Shown: piece by piece, positions 46,614 through 54,619 of the stretch
Layout of the letters: every line of letters starts with the position of its first letter
How positions within the stretch are numbered: position 1 is the first letter of the stretch
Origin: CAZICM01 sp964537685
Lineage (GTDB): Bacteria > Myxococcota_A > Polyangia > Polyangiales > Polyangiaceae
Assembly (NCBI GenBank): GCA_964537685.1
Contig: CAZICM010000004.1
Coordinates: forward strand, 1-64,000
Direction: 5' to 3'
Length of the DNA: 64,000 nucleotides
Position numbers and translations under genes: made by a program
Notes under the pieces: model-generated
The model's input: only the letters and a program-made list of their open reading frames with translations
Database searches by the model: none
Told to the model about the DNA's origin: nothing

Positions 46614-47698
46614 TGTTTGGCCCGCCCTCGCTGCCGCGCACACTGGATGCCGCGCTCCGCGATTTGAAATCGGACAAAGCCAAGGTGCGCGCCGAGGCCG
46701 CGCGTGAGCTTGCACCTCACGCTGAAAGCGCAAGGAAAGAAGTCGTCCGGGCTTTAGAAGGGGCATTGCGCGATGCGGATGCCCAGGTGCGGGGCGCGGC
46801 GGCGCTGGCGATGGCCGACATTCAAGGCCGGGAAGCCTTGGCTTCGCTGCTGGTCGCGATCGAGGACGAAGACGCTTATGTGCGCCAGATGGCGATTTTG
46901 GCGCTGGGTGAAATTGGCGATGCCCGCGCGGGTCAGCGGCTGGAGCGGGCTCTGTCCGATGAGCGTCCCGAAGTCCGTTTTCAGGCTGTGATGGCTTTTC
47001 CGAGGGTATGCAGCGATCATGACAGCGCTCTTTCGGCACTGGTGAAGGCCACCGGCGATTCCGACGACAAGGTCTGCCATATCGCGCTTCGCATGATGGA
47101 AGAGCTGGGCGCGCAAACCGACGAACAGGGCCGCGATCGGGGCCTTTCGCCGCAGGCCATCGCGAGGGCGGGCGAGCTTCTTTCGCATGCGTCGGCGCAG
47201 GTGCGGCTGGCCGCGGCCATTTTGCTGGCCCGCGCCGAAGCTCACACCGAAGAAGAAACATCGTCCAAACCCGCTCAGCAGCGGGCATTTCAAGATGTGC
47301 TGCTCCAAGCCGTTTCGGGCTCGCTAAAGACCGACGATGGCGAAGACGAGGCCGCCGCGGTCGAACTTTGCGGAGAGTTAAGGCTTAGAGAAGCGATACC
47401 TGCCCTGGAGCGCAGGGCTTTTGGATTCATGCTTGGACTTGGGCGCGATCGCTTTGCATGGAACGCGCGGGTCTCGCTGGCGCAAATGGAGCATCCCAAG
47501 GCCATCCGGGAAATTGTCGGCGAGCTCAATGGGTGGAACCGCGACCGGAGAACGCTTGCCGTTGCGGCCGTTGGAAGAGCCCGTATTCAGTCGGCCCGGC
47601 CTATTCTGCAGGCCATGAAAAACGACAGCGGCAAGGCGGATACCAAAGCCGTCGAAGCCGCTTTGTTTGCGCTCGATGGAGACGACCATGTCCGCTAG
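46610..47698 (+). CDS. HEAT-repeat protein
   Basis: The ATG at 46610 overlaps the lipoprotein stop (ATGA). The 362 residues are nearly all alpha helical HEAT repeats, for example VRAEAARELAPHAESARKEV, VRGAAALAMADIQGREALAS and VRQMAILALGEIGDARAGQR. Further repeats include VCHIALRMMEEL and VRLAAAILLARAEA. Such proteins are protein-binding scaffolds or act on phycobiliprotein-type lyase reactions elsewhere; here no catalytic motif is seen. It is probably cytoplasmic. The last 11 bases overlap the next gene. Confidence 0.85.
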   Translation: MMFGPPSLPRTLDAALRDLKSDKAKVRAEAARELAPHAESARKEVVRALEGALRDADAQVRGAAALAMADIQGREALASLLVAIEDEDAYVRQMAILALGEIGDARAGQRLERALSDERPEVRFQAVMAFPRVCSDHDSALSALVKATGDSDDKVCHIALRMMEELGAQTDEQGRDRGLSPQAIARAGELLSHASAQVRLAAAILLARAEAHTEEETSSKPAQQRAFQDVLLQAVSGSLKTDDGEDEAAAVELCGELRLREAIPALERRAFGFMLGLGRDRFAWNARVSLAQMEHPKAIREIVGELNGWNRDRRTLAVAAVGRARIQSARPILQAMKNDSGKADTKAVEAALFALDGDDHVR

Positions 47699-48785
47699 TG
47701 CGCCTTTGGATTGGAATGCTGTCCGCTTCGATCCGGCCCGCCGCCAAGACCATGTCGAGAGTTTTTTTATCAAGCTGAACGATCCCAAAGGGGAGCGGGC
47801 TCTATGGCTAAAAGCGACGATTTTCGCCAGGGCGAGCGAACCCGAGAGACCCATGGCCGAAGGCTGGGCCATCGCGTTTGACAGGCGTTCAGGAACGACG
47901 CGCCATGTCGCCGTTAAGCATGAACTGCCCTTTCACCAAGCTTCGTTTGACCGCAATGCGCTTGGCATTCACTGGGATATTCCAGCCTGCCGGCCTCTGC
48001 GCGCGCGAGCGGAGCGCGCAGGCGCGGAGCGTGCAGGCGCGGAGCAAGGCGCGTCCATCCCCAATGACTCGCTCTCGATCGAACCAGGCTCGACCCGGGG
48101 AACAATTTCGGCACATGGCCGGCGCATCGCTTGGTCGCTTCGCTTTTTGGGCTCGCTGAGAAGCGTCGCGCCCTTGCCCTTTGACTGGATGTACAGCCCG
48201 AAATTTCCCTCGTCGAAAATTGTCACGCCCTATCCCGACCTCCGCTTTGAGGGCGAAGTGCTGGTGGATGGCGAAGCGTGGGCCATCGATGGATGGCGAG
48301 GCATGCAAGGCCATAACTGGGGCCGCCGCCATACGGATTTCTATGCGTGGTCACACATCAATGTGTGGGATCAGGATGAAGATTTTGTGTTTGAAGGGCT
48401 AAGCGCCAAGGTGCAGCTCGGCCCGCTTCAAACCCCTCTGCTCACGCTGATTTCGGTTCGAAAAAACGGTGTCGTCTTCGACTTCAATGAACCGGGCGTC
48501 ATCGCAAAAGCCCAGGCCCAGGCCGATTTCAGAAGCTGGTCGTTTTCATCGCGCAGCCGGGATGCCCGCATCGAAGGACGGCTCGTGGCCGATACAGCCG
48601 ATATGGTTGGCCTGTACTATGCGAATCCAAATGGGCCGATGACCTATTGCCTCAACTCAAAACTCGCGCGCGCCGAGATACGCTTTGAAGCCCAGGGCCG
48701 CCCTGCCATCGCGCTGTCATCGAAGGCCGCCGCGCTCGAAATCGGAACGCATGACGAAGGTCATGGAGTGACAATGGCCGTATGA
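47688..48785 (+). CDS. Tocopherol-cyclase/CrtC-like lipocalin-fold protein
   Basis: The start at 47688 gives MSASAPLDW. The 365-residue protein shows GWRGMQGHNWGRRHTDFYAW and SHINVWDQDEDFVFEG, the GHNWG...W.H pattern of proteins related to tocopherol cyclase and carotenoid hydratase-like families. Other typical pieces are MYSPKFPSSKIVTPYPDL and VGLYYANPNGPMTYCLNSKL. The catalytic role is not certain; it could bind or modify an isoprenoid or other lipid. The stretch RARAERAGAERAGAEQGAS is an internal short repeat. It overlaps the HEAT gene by 11 bases and the next gene by 4 (ATGA), so all are in one operon. Confidence 0.75.
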   Translation: MSASAPLDWNAVRFDPARRQDHVESFFIKLNDPKGERALWLKATIFARASEPERPMAEGWAIAFDRRSGTTRHVAVKHELPFHQASFDRNALGIHWDIPACRPLRARAERAGAERAGAEQGASIPNDSLSIEPGSTRGTISAHGRRIAWSLRFLGSLRSVAPLPFDWMYSPKFPSSKIVTPYPDLRFEGEVLVDGEAWAIDGWRGMQGHNWGRRHTDFYAWSHINVWDQDEDFVFEGLSAKVQLGPLQTPLLTLISVRKNGVVFDFNEPGVIAKAQAQADFRSWSFSSRSRDARIEGRLVADTADMVGLYYANPNGPMTYCLNSKLARAEIRFEAQGRPAIALSSKAAALEIGTHDEGHGVTMAV

Positions 48786-49408
48786 GCTTACCCAACGAAT
48801 CCCGCTTTACCGAAGCCGATTTGGCGCCCGATCCCGAAGAATTGCGCGCCCTTCGCAAGGCCCTCGCCGATCGCATCGCGGCCACGGTAGCCGCTCTGTC
48901 CGCAGGCGTTTTTGTGGGCGGGATGGTGGCCTTGGGCGCCTGTGCCGCTCCCTTCGTGTTCAAACTCACGCCCGCTCCATTTTCGGGAGACGCGATGGGC
49001 GCCGCCTTCACACGCTTCGGGCAAATTGCGCTCGGCGCAAGCGTGCTGATTTTAGGCGGCGAAGTCGTCCGCACCTGGGCATCCGGCAAGCGTGCCCGCA
49101 CCATCGCAGCGCGCATCCGCCGCATCTCGGCGATTCTTCTGGCCGTCGCCGCCGCCTATGTCGGCCTCGCGCTCACGCCCCGCATCAACGAACTCCACCG
49201 GCAGGGCGTAACCCGCGGAAACGGCCCCGAAGGCGAAGTGCTTGAACGCACGCATAAACGAGCCGAAATGGTGGGCCGCGTTGAAGTCGCGCTGGGCACG
49301 CTGCTGGTCTTTTTGCATGTGCTCACGCTGCCAGCGCGAAGGCCCGAAGACGACGACGCGGAGGATGCCATCGCTCCTTTGGCGCCCGGCCCCCGCGATG
49401 ATGACTGA
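48782..49408 (+). CDS. DUF4149-type (TMEM205-like) membrane protein
   Basis: This 208-residue protein has four predicted helices: VAALSAGVFVGGMVALGACA, FGQIALGASVLILGG, ISAILLAVAAAYVGLA and VEVALGTLLVFLHVLTL. The first helix carries GxxxAxPxVF-like spacing (AAPFVFKL) known in the DUF4149/TMEM205 family. Its ATG overlaps the preceding stop by 4 bases. The function of the family is unknown. The C-terminus is acidic. It seems to be the last coupled gene of the lipoprotein-HEAT-lipocalin operon; the next small gene starts 35 bases later. Confidence 0.82.
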   Translation: MSLPNESRFTEADLAPDPEELRALRKALADRIAATVAALSAGVFVGGMVALGACAAPFVFKLTPAPFSGDAMGAAFTRFGQIALGASVLILGGEVVRTWASGKRARTIAARIRRISAILLAVAAAYVGLALTPRINELHRQGVTRGNGPEGEVLERTHKRAEMVGRVEVALGTLLVFLHVLTLPARRPEDDDAEDAIAPLAPGPRDDD

Positions 49409-49443
49409 GGACAAAACAAAAAACCCTTCCGGAGACCACGCCC

Positions 49444-49719
49444 ATGCCGCGCGATAACAAGCTCTACAGCGGCTTCATGAATCACGACTACATCCTGACC
49501 TTCGAGATCCAGGATGAACAAAACCGCGCCCGCTTAACCGATCTCTGCAGAGGCCCTTGGCAGGGCGATCAAGTAACCAGCTCGACATGGGAAGTGTCAA
49601 ACACGCTAAGCCCAGACCAAATGGAGCGCGCCATTTTAGACTTGATGGATGAGGGCGATCGGGCCGCTTATTACTACCTCTCCGACTCAAAGCGCATGTT
49701 CCGCGTGGTGCTCGGCTAG
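49444..49719 (+). CDS. Small conserved hypothetical protein
   Basis: This 91-residue protein begins MPRDNKLYSGFMNHDYILTF (the second Met is an alternative start). GGAG stands 10 bases upstream. The body has a ferredoxin-like or Cas2-like strand order (DYILTFEIQDE, then a helix QNRARLTDLC, then SSTWEVSNTL, helix MERAILDLMDEG, final AAYYYLSDSKRMFRVVLG), but no known family is confirmed. No signal or membrane segment. A cytoplasmic role is likely. It follows the DUF4149 gene and precedes a Cys-rich lipoprotein. Confidence 0.7.
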   Translation: MPRDNKLYSGFMNHDYILTFEIQDEQNRARLTDLCRGPWQGDQVTSSTWEVSNTLSPDQMERAILDLMDEGDRAAYYYLSDSKRMFRVVLG

Positions 49720-49884
49720 CCCCCCTGCCGAATCGCCGATAGCCACAACTGTTTTGCTCTGCAATCAATTGGTGCACCACGCCTGTATTCGTTTATGCTG
49801 AGATGGCTTTGCCGCGTGTGGCGCTCCCGGAAATAGGGAGTTTTAGCGGGTTCTTTTTTTCCTTTAGGACTCCGGAGGCAGTCG

Positions 49885-51036
49885 ATGAAGTCTAATTTTG
49901 TTTTTTGGGGAATGTTAACAACCGGGCTGGGCATGGCGGCCTTGATGGGTGCCTGCGGTGATAGCAGCACTGCTTCAAGCGGCGGTGACGGCGGGAACGG
50001 TGGATCGTCCACGAGTTCCTCCAGCAGCACAACAAGCTCGAGCTCCAGCAGCAGCACAACAAGCTCATCCAGCTCATCTTCAAGCGGAGCGCCCAAGGAC
50101 ACGCTCGGCGATATGTGCTCCTCGGACGCTGAATGCGGCACGGACATGATCTGCATCACGTCCGACGCCAACAACCCGCAGTTCGGCGGCGGCCCGACCA
50201 ACGGCTACTGCTCCAAGGAATGCGCGAAGGATGCCGATTGTCCCGGTGCTACCAGCACATGCTTTAACTTCGACATGACTGCCCCGGGCTACTGCGTGCG
50301 CGGCTGCGAAGCTGGCAAACCGCCGCTCACCTCCATCCTCAATATGCTCGATCCCGACAAGTGCTGGGGCCGCGACGATATTGCCTGTTTGGACAACGAT
50401 CCGACCGACACCGTGCCGGGCATGTGCGTCCCGCAATGCGGAATGGATTCGCAGTGCGACGGCAACCGCAAGTGCGATCCGGGGCTTGGCGTTTGCGTCG
50501 ATATGCCGAAGGGCGGAAGCCCCACGGGCGCCGCCTGCGCGATGGATTCCGATTGCGAAGGCTTCTGCCTCAACATCAGCGGCGGGCCAAGCGCGCCAAG
50601 CTTTAAGATGTGCTCGCAGGGCTGCGTAATCGGCGGCGACTACAAGGAAGACTGCGGCGGCACGGCCGAGGGTCTGTGCGCCTTTGCGCCCGATGGCGTG
50701 GGCGTGGGCGATTTCGCCTTCTGCGCCGCGGCTTGCAAGCAGCACGACGACTGCCTCTTCCCCAACTTGTGGTGCGGCAATGTCGGCCTCATGGCGAACG
50801 GCTTCTGCTTCGGCGCGGAAACATGCACAACCGAAGGCGCCGAGTGTCTGGACTCGCAGATGATGCCCATCCCCGGCCAGAAGTGCACCAAGACCAAGAG
50901 CGGCCTCTACTGTCTCGATCCTTACCCGCTTGGCGCGGCGGCTCCCGACATGGGCAGCAGCAGCAGCGGCGGCGGCGGTACCGGCGGTATGGGTACCGGC
51001 GGCATGGGCGGCGCGGGCGGCGCGGGCGGAAACTAA
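49885..51036 (+). CDS. Large Cys-rich lipoprotein with Ser-rich tether and Gly-rich tail
   Basis: The ATG is preceded by GGAGG. A signal peptide ending ALMGAC is followed by an extended Ser/Thr tether (GSSTSSSSSTTSSSSSSST). The body has about 30 Cys in repeated pairs (CSSDAECGTDMICITS, CSKECAKDADCPG, CDGNRKCDPGLGVC and others), the pattern of disulfide-rich repeated motifs. The last 30 residues are Gly/Thr/Met-rich and end in GGAGGN. A surface or outer-membrane protein of unknown function; the Cys pairs suggest stable folding outside the cell. A strong terminator follows. Confidence 0.85.
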   Translation: MKSNFVFWGMLTTGLGMAALMGACGDSSTASSGGDGGNGGSSTSSSSSTTSSSSSSSTTSSSSSSSSGAPKDTLGDMCSSDAECGTDMICITSDANNPQFGGGPTNGYCSKECAKDADCPGATSTCFNFDMTAPGYCVRGCEAGKPPLTSILNMLDPDKCWGRDDIACLDNDPTDTVPGMCVPQCGMDSQCDGNRKCDPGLGVCVDMPKGGSPTGAACAMDSDCEGFCLNISGGPSAPSFKMCSQGCVIGGDYKEDCGGTAEGLCAFAPDGVGVGDFAFCAAACKQHDDCLFPNLWCGNVGLMANGFCFGAETCTTEGAECLDSQMMPIPGQKCTKTKSGLYCLDPYPLGAAAPDMGSSSSGGGGTGGMGTGGMGGAGGAGGN

Positions 51037-51076
51037 ATCCGCAGCTCTCTTCCTGCTAAACGAAACACCTATTGAA

Positions 51077-51111
51077 AAAGCCGCGCTGGACTCCAACTCC
51101 AGTGCGGCTTT
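51077..51111 (+). terminator. Intrinsic terminator between two lipoprotein genes
   Basis: AAAGCCGCGCTGGA (51077-51090) pairs with TCCAGTGCGGCTTT (51098-51111) as a 14-bp stem with one G-U pair and a 7-base loop, flanked by A-rich DNA on the left and T-rich DNA on the right. It would end the transcript of the preceding Cys-rich lipoprotein, and on the opposite strand is similarly flanked by A/T bases. The next gene starts 66 bases later. Confidence 0.8.
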
Positions 51112-51176
51112 GTCATTTCCAAATCCAAACAAAAGCGCCCTTTCACACGGAAGCCAATGCCGCGATAATTAAGCCC

Positions 51177-52022
51177 ATGAAGGCTTATTTTTGGTATGCG
51201 GCCGGCTGTGGACTCGCTCTTGTCGCTCTTTCATTTGGCGCCTGCAAAAGCGATGTTGAAACAACGCCAAACGGCGGAAGCGCCGGCAGCGGAAGCACAT
51301 CCAGCTCAAGCGGCGCGGGCGGTGCATCCGCCTCGAGCAGCTCATCGACCAGCTCGGGCACGGGCGGCGCGGGCGGCAAAGAAATTCTCACCTGCGCGGG
51401 CAATGTCGCAACCTTCGATATCACCGCAGGCGATTGCGATTTCTTAAACCAAGACTGCCCGCCCGGACAGACCTGCGTACCCTTCACCTTTCAAGGCAAG
51501 ACCGTCACCAAATGCCAAGACGCGCCGGGGATCAAAGGCATCGGCGTCCCCTGCGGCTCCCACAGCGAATGCCAGGCCGGCTTGTTTTGCGGCTTTTACT
51601 GCTCGCCGCCCTGCTGTCCCGATGACAACAAACCCTGTCCCGGCGGCTGCAACTTCACCGTTCCCTTTCCCGGTGCCCACACGGCCAATATCTGCACCCT
51701 TACCGAAGCCTGCGTCCTGTTCACGCAAAACCCCTGCAACGATCCCGGCTTCTACTGTCACTACGATGGCAAAAAAGACGGCGGAATTTGCGCTCCGCTC
51801 ACCGGCAACTTGATGGAGCCCACCGAGGGCCAGCCCTGTTCGTACTTGAATGACTGCGGCAGCCACCAAGGCTGTTTCAACGGTGTGTGCCGCTACAACT
51901 GTCTCCCCGACAAAGCCTCGGAACCCGTCGAACTTGGAGGCTGCCCGCCCAACCGCACCTGCGAACAAATCCTCAATCCACCGTCGCAAACCTATAAAGA
52001 CCTCGGCATCTGCATGCCCTGA
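51177..52022 (+). CDS. Cys-rich lipoprotein with Ser-rich tether
   Basis: ATG 51177 starts MKAYFWYAAGCGLALVALSF followed by GACKS, a lipobox. The frame is open further upstream but not as a signal peptide. A Ser/Ala/Gly tether (STSSSSGAGGASASSSSSTS) leads to a body with about 25 Cys, such as CDFLNQDCPPGQTCVP, CGSHSECQAGLFCGFYCS and CSYLNDCGSHQGCFNGVC. The Gly tail seen in the other two lipoproteins is absent. It is a probable paralogue of the preceding gene. It ends 31 bases before the E1alpha gene, with no terminator seen there. Confidence 0.85.
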   Translation: MKAYFWYAAGCGLALVALSFGACKSDVETTPNGGSAGSGSTSSSSGAGGASASSSSSTSSGTGGAGGKEILTCAGNVATFDITAGDCDFLNQDCPPGQTCVPFTFQGKTVTKCQDAPGIKGIGVPCGSHSECQAGLFCGFYCSPPCCPDDNKPCPGGCNFTVPFPGAHTANICTLTEACVLFTQNPCNDPGFYCHYDGKKDGGICAPLTGNLMEPTEGQPCSYLNDCGSHQGCFNGVCRYNCLPDKASEPVELGGCPPNRTCEQILNPPSQTYKDLGICMP

Positions 52023-52053
52023 GCAAAACCCCAAAAAAGATAAAAATCGCGCT

Positions 52054-53199
52054 ATGGTCGCCCGCATGCACGCGCCTTCAGACTCTGGTTTGGCTGCGGA
52101 TCTCGGCCTTTTCTCTGTGCTTCGCGACGATGGCACGGCCGACCCCCAATGCGATCCGCAGATGCCCGACGCCCTGCTGCTCCGCGCCTACGGCGAAATT
52201 AAACGCCTGCGCCTGCTCGATGCCCGCATGATTCTTCTCCAGCGCCAGGGCCGCGTCGGTTTCTACGGCGCCTGCACCGGCCAAGAAGCCACGCCTGTCG
52301 CTTCAGCCCTCGCCCTCGCGCCCACGGACTGGGTGTTCCCCGCGCTTCGCGAAAGCGTGATGATGCTTGTGCGCGGCTTTCCGCTCCCCACCTATATCGC
52401 TCAAATCTTTGGCAACGCGGGCGATGTGCTTAAAGGCCGCCAAATGCCTTCGCACATGAGCGGAAAAAGCGTGAACCAAGTTTCCTGGTCGAGCTGCATC
52501 GGCACCCAAATTCCTCAAGCCGTGGGCGCCGCGTGGGCCGCGAAAATCAAGCGCGAACCCACCGTCGTTCTGGGCTTTATGGGCGACGGCGCAACCAGCG
52601 AGCCCGATTTCCACAACGCAATGAACTTCGCCGGAGTCTTCCGCGTCCCCTGCGTGCTGATCTGCCAAAACAACCATTGGGCGATCAGCGTCCCCTCCTC
52701 CCGCCAAACCGCCTCGCCCACCATCGCCGTCAAAGGCCGCGCCTACGGCATTCCTTCGGTGCGCGTGGACGGCAACGACGTACTCGCCGTCTGGGGAGCC
52801 GTCTCAAAAGCCGCCGAACGCGCCCGGAACGGCGAAGGACCGACCTTTATCGAAGCCCTCACCTACCGCATCGGCGCGCACTCCACGAGCGACGATCCTT
52901 CCCTGTACCGCTCCCAGCAAGAAGTCGACACCTGGCTCAAGCGCGACCCCCTGCTCCGGTTGAGACGCCATCTTGAAGTGCGCGGCCTGCTGGACGAAGC
53001 CAAAGACGCCGAACTCGAAGCCCGGATGAGCGAAGAAATTGCCCAGGCCATTGCCTTGGCCGAACCCCTTGCCGCCCCGGCCCGGGAAACCCTATTTGAT
53101 GACGTGTACGCCGAAATGCCTTGGCATTTGGCAGAGCAGCGCGATCAATTTCTCCGCACGCCACCCGCGCCCAGGCACGGCGGCGGCGGACACGCATAA
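52054..53199 (+). CDS. 2-oxoacid dehydrogenase E1 component, alpha subunit
   Basis: The 381-residue protein follows the E1-alpha of pyruvate or branched-chain 2-oxoacid dehydrogenases: GFYGACTGQEATPVASALAL, VFPALRESVMMLVRGFPLP, QMPSHMSGKSVNQVSWSSCI and then the thiamine diphosphate motif GFMGDGATSEPDFHNAMNFA with QNNHWAISVP. The RIGAHSTSDDPSLYRS loop contains the usual phosphorylation-loop sequence. It resembles branched-chain (BkdA1-like) more than pyruvate forms. No E1-beta or E2 gene is next to it; a complete E3 follows after 12 bases. The active site needs a beta partner encoded elsewhere. Start 52054 or ATG 52066 (MHAPSD) are both possible. Confidence 0.93.
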   Translation: MVARMHAPSDSGLAADLGLFSVLRDDGTADPQCDPQMPDALLLRAYGEIKRLRLLDARMILLQRQGRVGFYGACTGQEATPVASALALAPTDWVFPALRESVMMLVRGFPLPTYIAQIFGNAGDVLKGRQMPSHMSGKSVNQVSWSSCIGTQIPQAVGAAWAAKIKREPTVVLGFMGDGATSEPDFHNAMNFAGVFRVPCVLICQNNHWAISVPSSRQTASPTIAVKGRAYGIPSVRVDGNDVLAVWGAVSKAAERARNGEGPTFIEALTYRIGAHSTSDDPSLYRSQQEVDTWLKRDPLLRLRRHLEVRGLLDEAKDAELEARMSEEIAQAIALAEPLAAPARETLFDDVYAEMPWHLAEQRDQFLRTPPAPRHGGGGHA

Positions 53200-53211
53200 A
53201 GAAGGAAGCGA

Positions 53212-54618
53212 ATGAAAAGCTACGACGCAATCGTCATCGGAAGCGGACCGGGCGGCTATGTGTGCGCGATCCGCCTTGGCCAGCTCAAACAGAAAACGCT
53301 TTGCATTGAAAAAGATCAGACCGGCGGCGTATGCCTGAATTGGGGATGCATCCCATCGAAGGCTCTTATTTCTACGGCGCATCTCTATGAAAAGGCCCAT
53401 TCTGCATCGACGATGGGATTGAAGATATCCGGCATCGAATTGGACGTAAATGGAATGCAGGATTGGAAGGACGGCATTGTCAAACGCCTGACCACGGGCA
53501 TTCGCGGCCTGCTCCGCTCGAACGGCGCCGACTATCAGGCGGGCACCGCGACGATTACAGGACCCAATACAGTCGAAATTAAATTGCCCGACGGCTCGGT
53601 GGAGCAAGTGAGGGCCGAAAAAGCGATCGTATTGGCCACGGGTTCCACCACCATCGAATTGCCCACCTTTAAATTTGACGGCGATCAAATAATCGGCGCG
53701 AAGGAAGCGGTTAGCCTTCGGCGCATTCCCAAGCGGCTGCTGGTGATCGGCGGCGGAATTATCGGATTGGAACTGGGCATGGTGTATCAAGCCTTTGGCT
53801 CGCATTTAACCGTGGTCGAAGCCCTTCCGGATATTTTAACGGGCATCGACAGAGACTGCGCCAAAGTCGTAGAGCGCCGCATTGTAAAGAGGGGCGGCGT
53901 TATTTACAAAAGCGCCAAGGCCCAGGGTTACACCAAAAAAGCGGATGGCTCGCTGGCTGTTACCATCGAATTGGAAGGCAAAACGCAAGAAATTGAATGC
54001 GATACCGTACTCGTGGCGGTAGGCATGCGGCCCCATTCCAAGAATATGGGCCTGGAACAGGTGGGCGTAAATATCGACAAGCGCGGCTTTGTGCCCACCG
54101 ATAAACACGGCCGCACGAATATTCCTTCGATTTACGCGATCGGCGATGTAAGCGGAGCGCCGCTATTGGCGCACAAAGCCTCAAAAGAAGGCGAAGTCAT
54201 CGCAGAAGTCATCGCTGGACATCACGCGGAAAAAGACTGGGCCTGCATACCCGGCGCTATTTTCACCGATCCCGAAATTGGCACGGCGGGCCTCACGGCG
54301 GAAGAAGCGCAGGCCAAAGGCATTGAAGTATCGGTTGGCAAATTCCCCTTCTCGGTGCTTGGAAAAGCGATGGCCATGGGCGAAACCGAAGGCTTTGTGA
54401 AAGTCGTCGCCGATAAAAACACCAAGCAGGTCTTGGGCGTTCATATTGTCGGCCCCGAAGCGAGCACGATGATCAGCGAAGCCGCGCTTGGCCTAGAAAT
54501 GGCTGCATTCCTCGAAGATTTCTCGCTCACGATCCATCCTCACCCGACCTTGGGCGAAGCCTTGATGGAAGCCTCCGCGCACGCGATGGGCGCGGCGGTA
54601 CATATTGTAAACCGCTGA
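53212..54618 (+). CDS. lpdA: Dihydrolipoyl dehydrogenase (E3)
   Basis: The ATG is behind AAGGAAG. The 468-residue flavoprotein has VIGSGPGGYVCAIRLGQLKQ (FAD), the redox-active disulfide motif GGVCLNWGCIPSKAL, a second nucleotide-binding motif LVIGGGIIGLELGMVYQAFG for NAD and ATSIYAIGDV-like IPSIYAIGDVSGAPLLAHKA. The C-terminal HPHPTLGEALMEAS contains the His-Glu active pair. It reoxidises lipoyl groups of 2-oxoacid dehydrogenase or glycine cleavage complexes. It is 12 bases behind the E1-alpha gene and one base before the radical SAM gene, so the three form an operon. All catalytic elements are present. Confidence 0.97.
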   Translation: MKSYDAIVIGSGPGGYVCAIRLGQLKQKTLCIEKDQTGGVCLNWGCIPSKALISTAHLYEKAHSASTMGLKISGIELDVNGMQDWKDGIVKRLTTGIRGLLRSNGADYQAGTATITGPNTVEIKLPDGSVEQVRAEKAIVLATGSTTIELPTFKFDGDQIIGAKEAVSLRRIPKRLLVIGGGIIGLELGMVYQAFGSHLTVVEALPDILTGIDRDCAKVVERRIVKRGGVIYKSAKAQGYTKKADGSLAVTIELEGKTQEIECDTVLVAVGMRPHSKNMGLEQVGVNIDKRGFVPTDKHGRTNIPSIYAIGDVSGAPLLAHKASKEGEVIAEVIAGHHAEKDWACIPGAIFTDPEIGTAGLTAEEAQAKGIEVSVGKFPFSVLGKAMAMGETEGFVKVVADKNTKQVLGVHIVGPEASTMISEAALGLEMAAFLEDFSLTIHPHPTLGEALMEASAHAMGAAVHIVNR

Positions 54619-54619
54619 A

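Noticed and set aside
46083..47288. Long minus-strand frame opposite the lipoprotein and HEAT genes.
   Set aside because: Antisense to two coherent genes, low-complexity Arg/Pro/Ala composition, no ribosome-binding site.
50080..51132. Minus-strand Ala/His/Arg-rich frame opposite the Cys-rich lipoprotein.
   Set aside because: Composition is the mirror of the Gly/Cys/Ser-rich sense gene; no motif.
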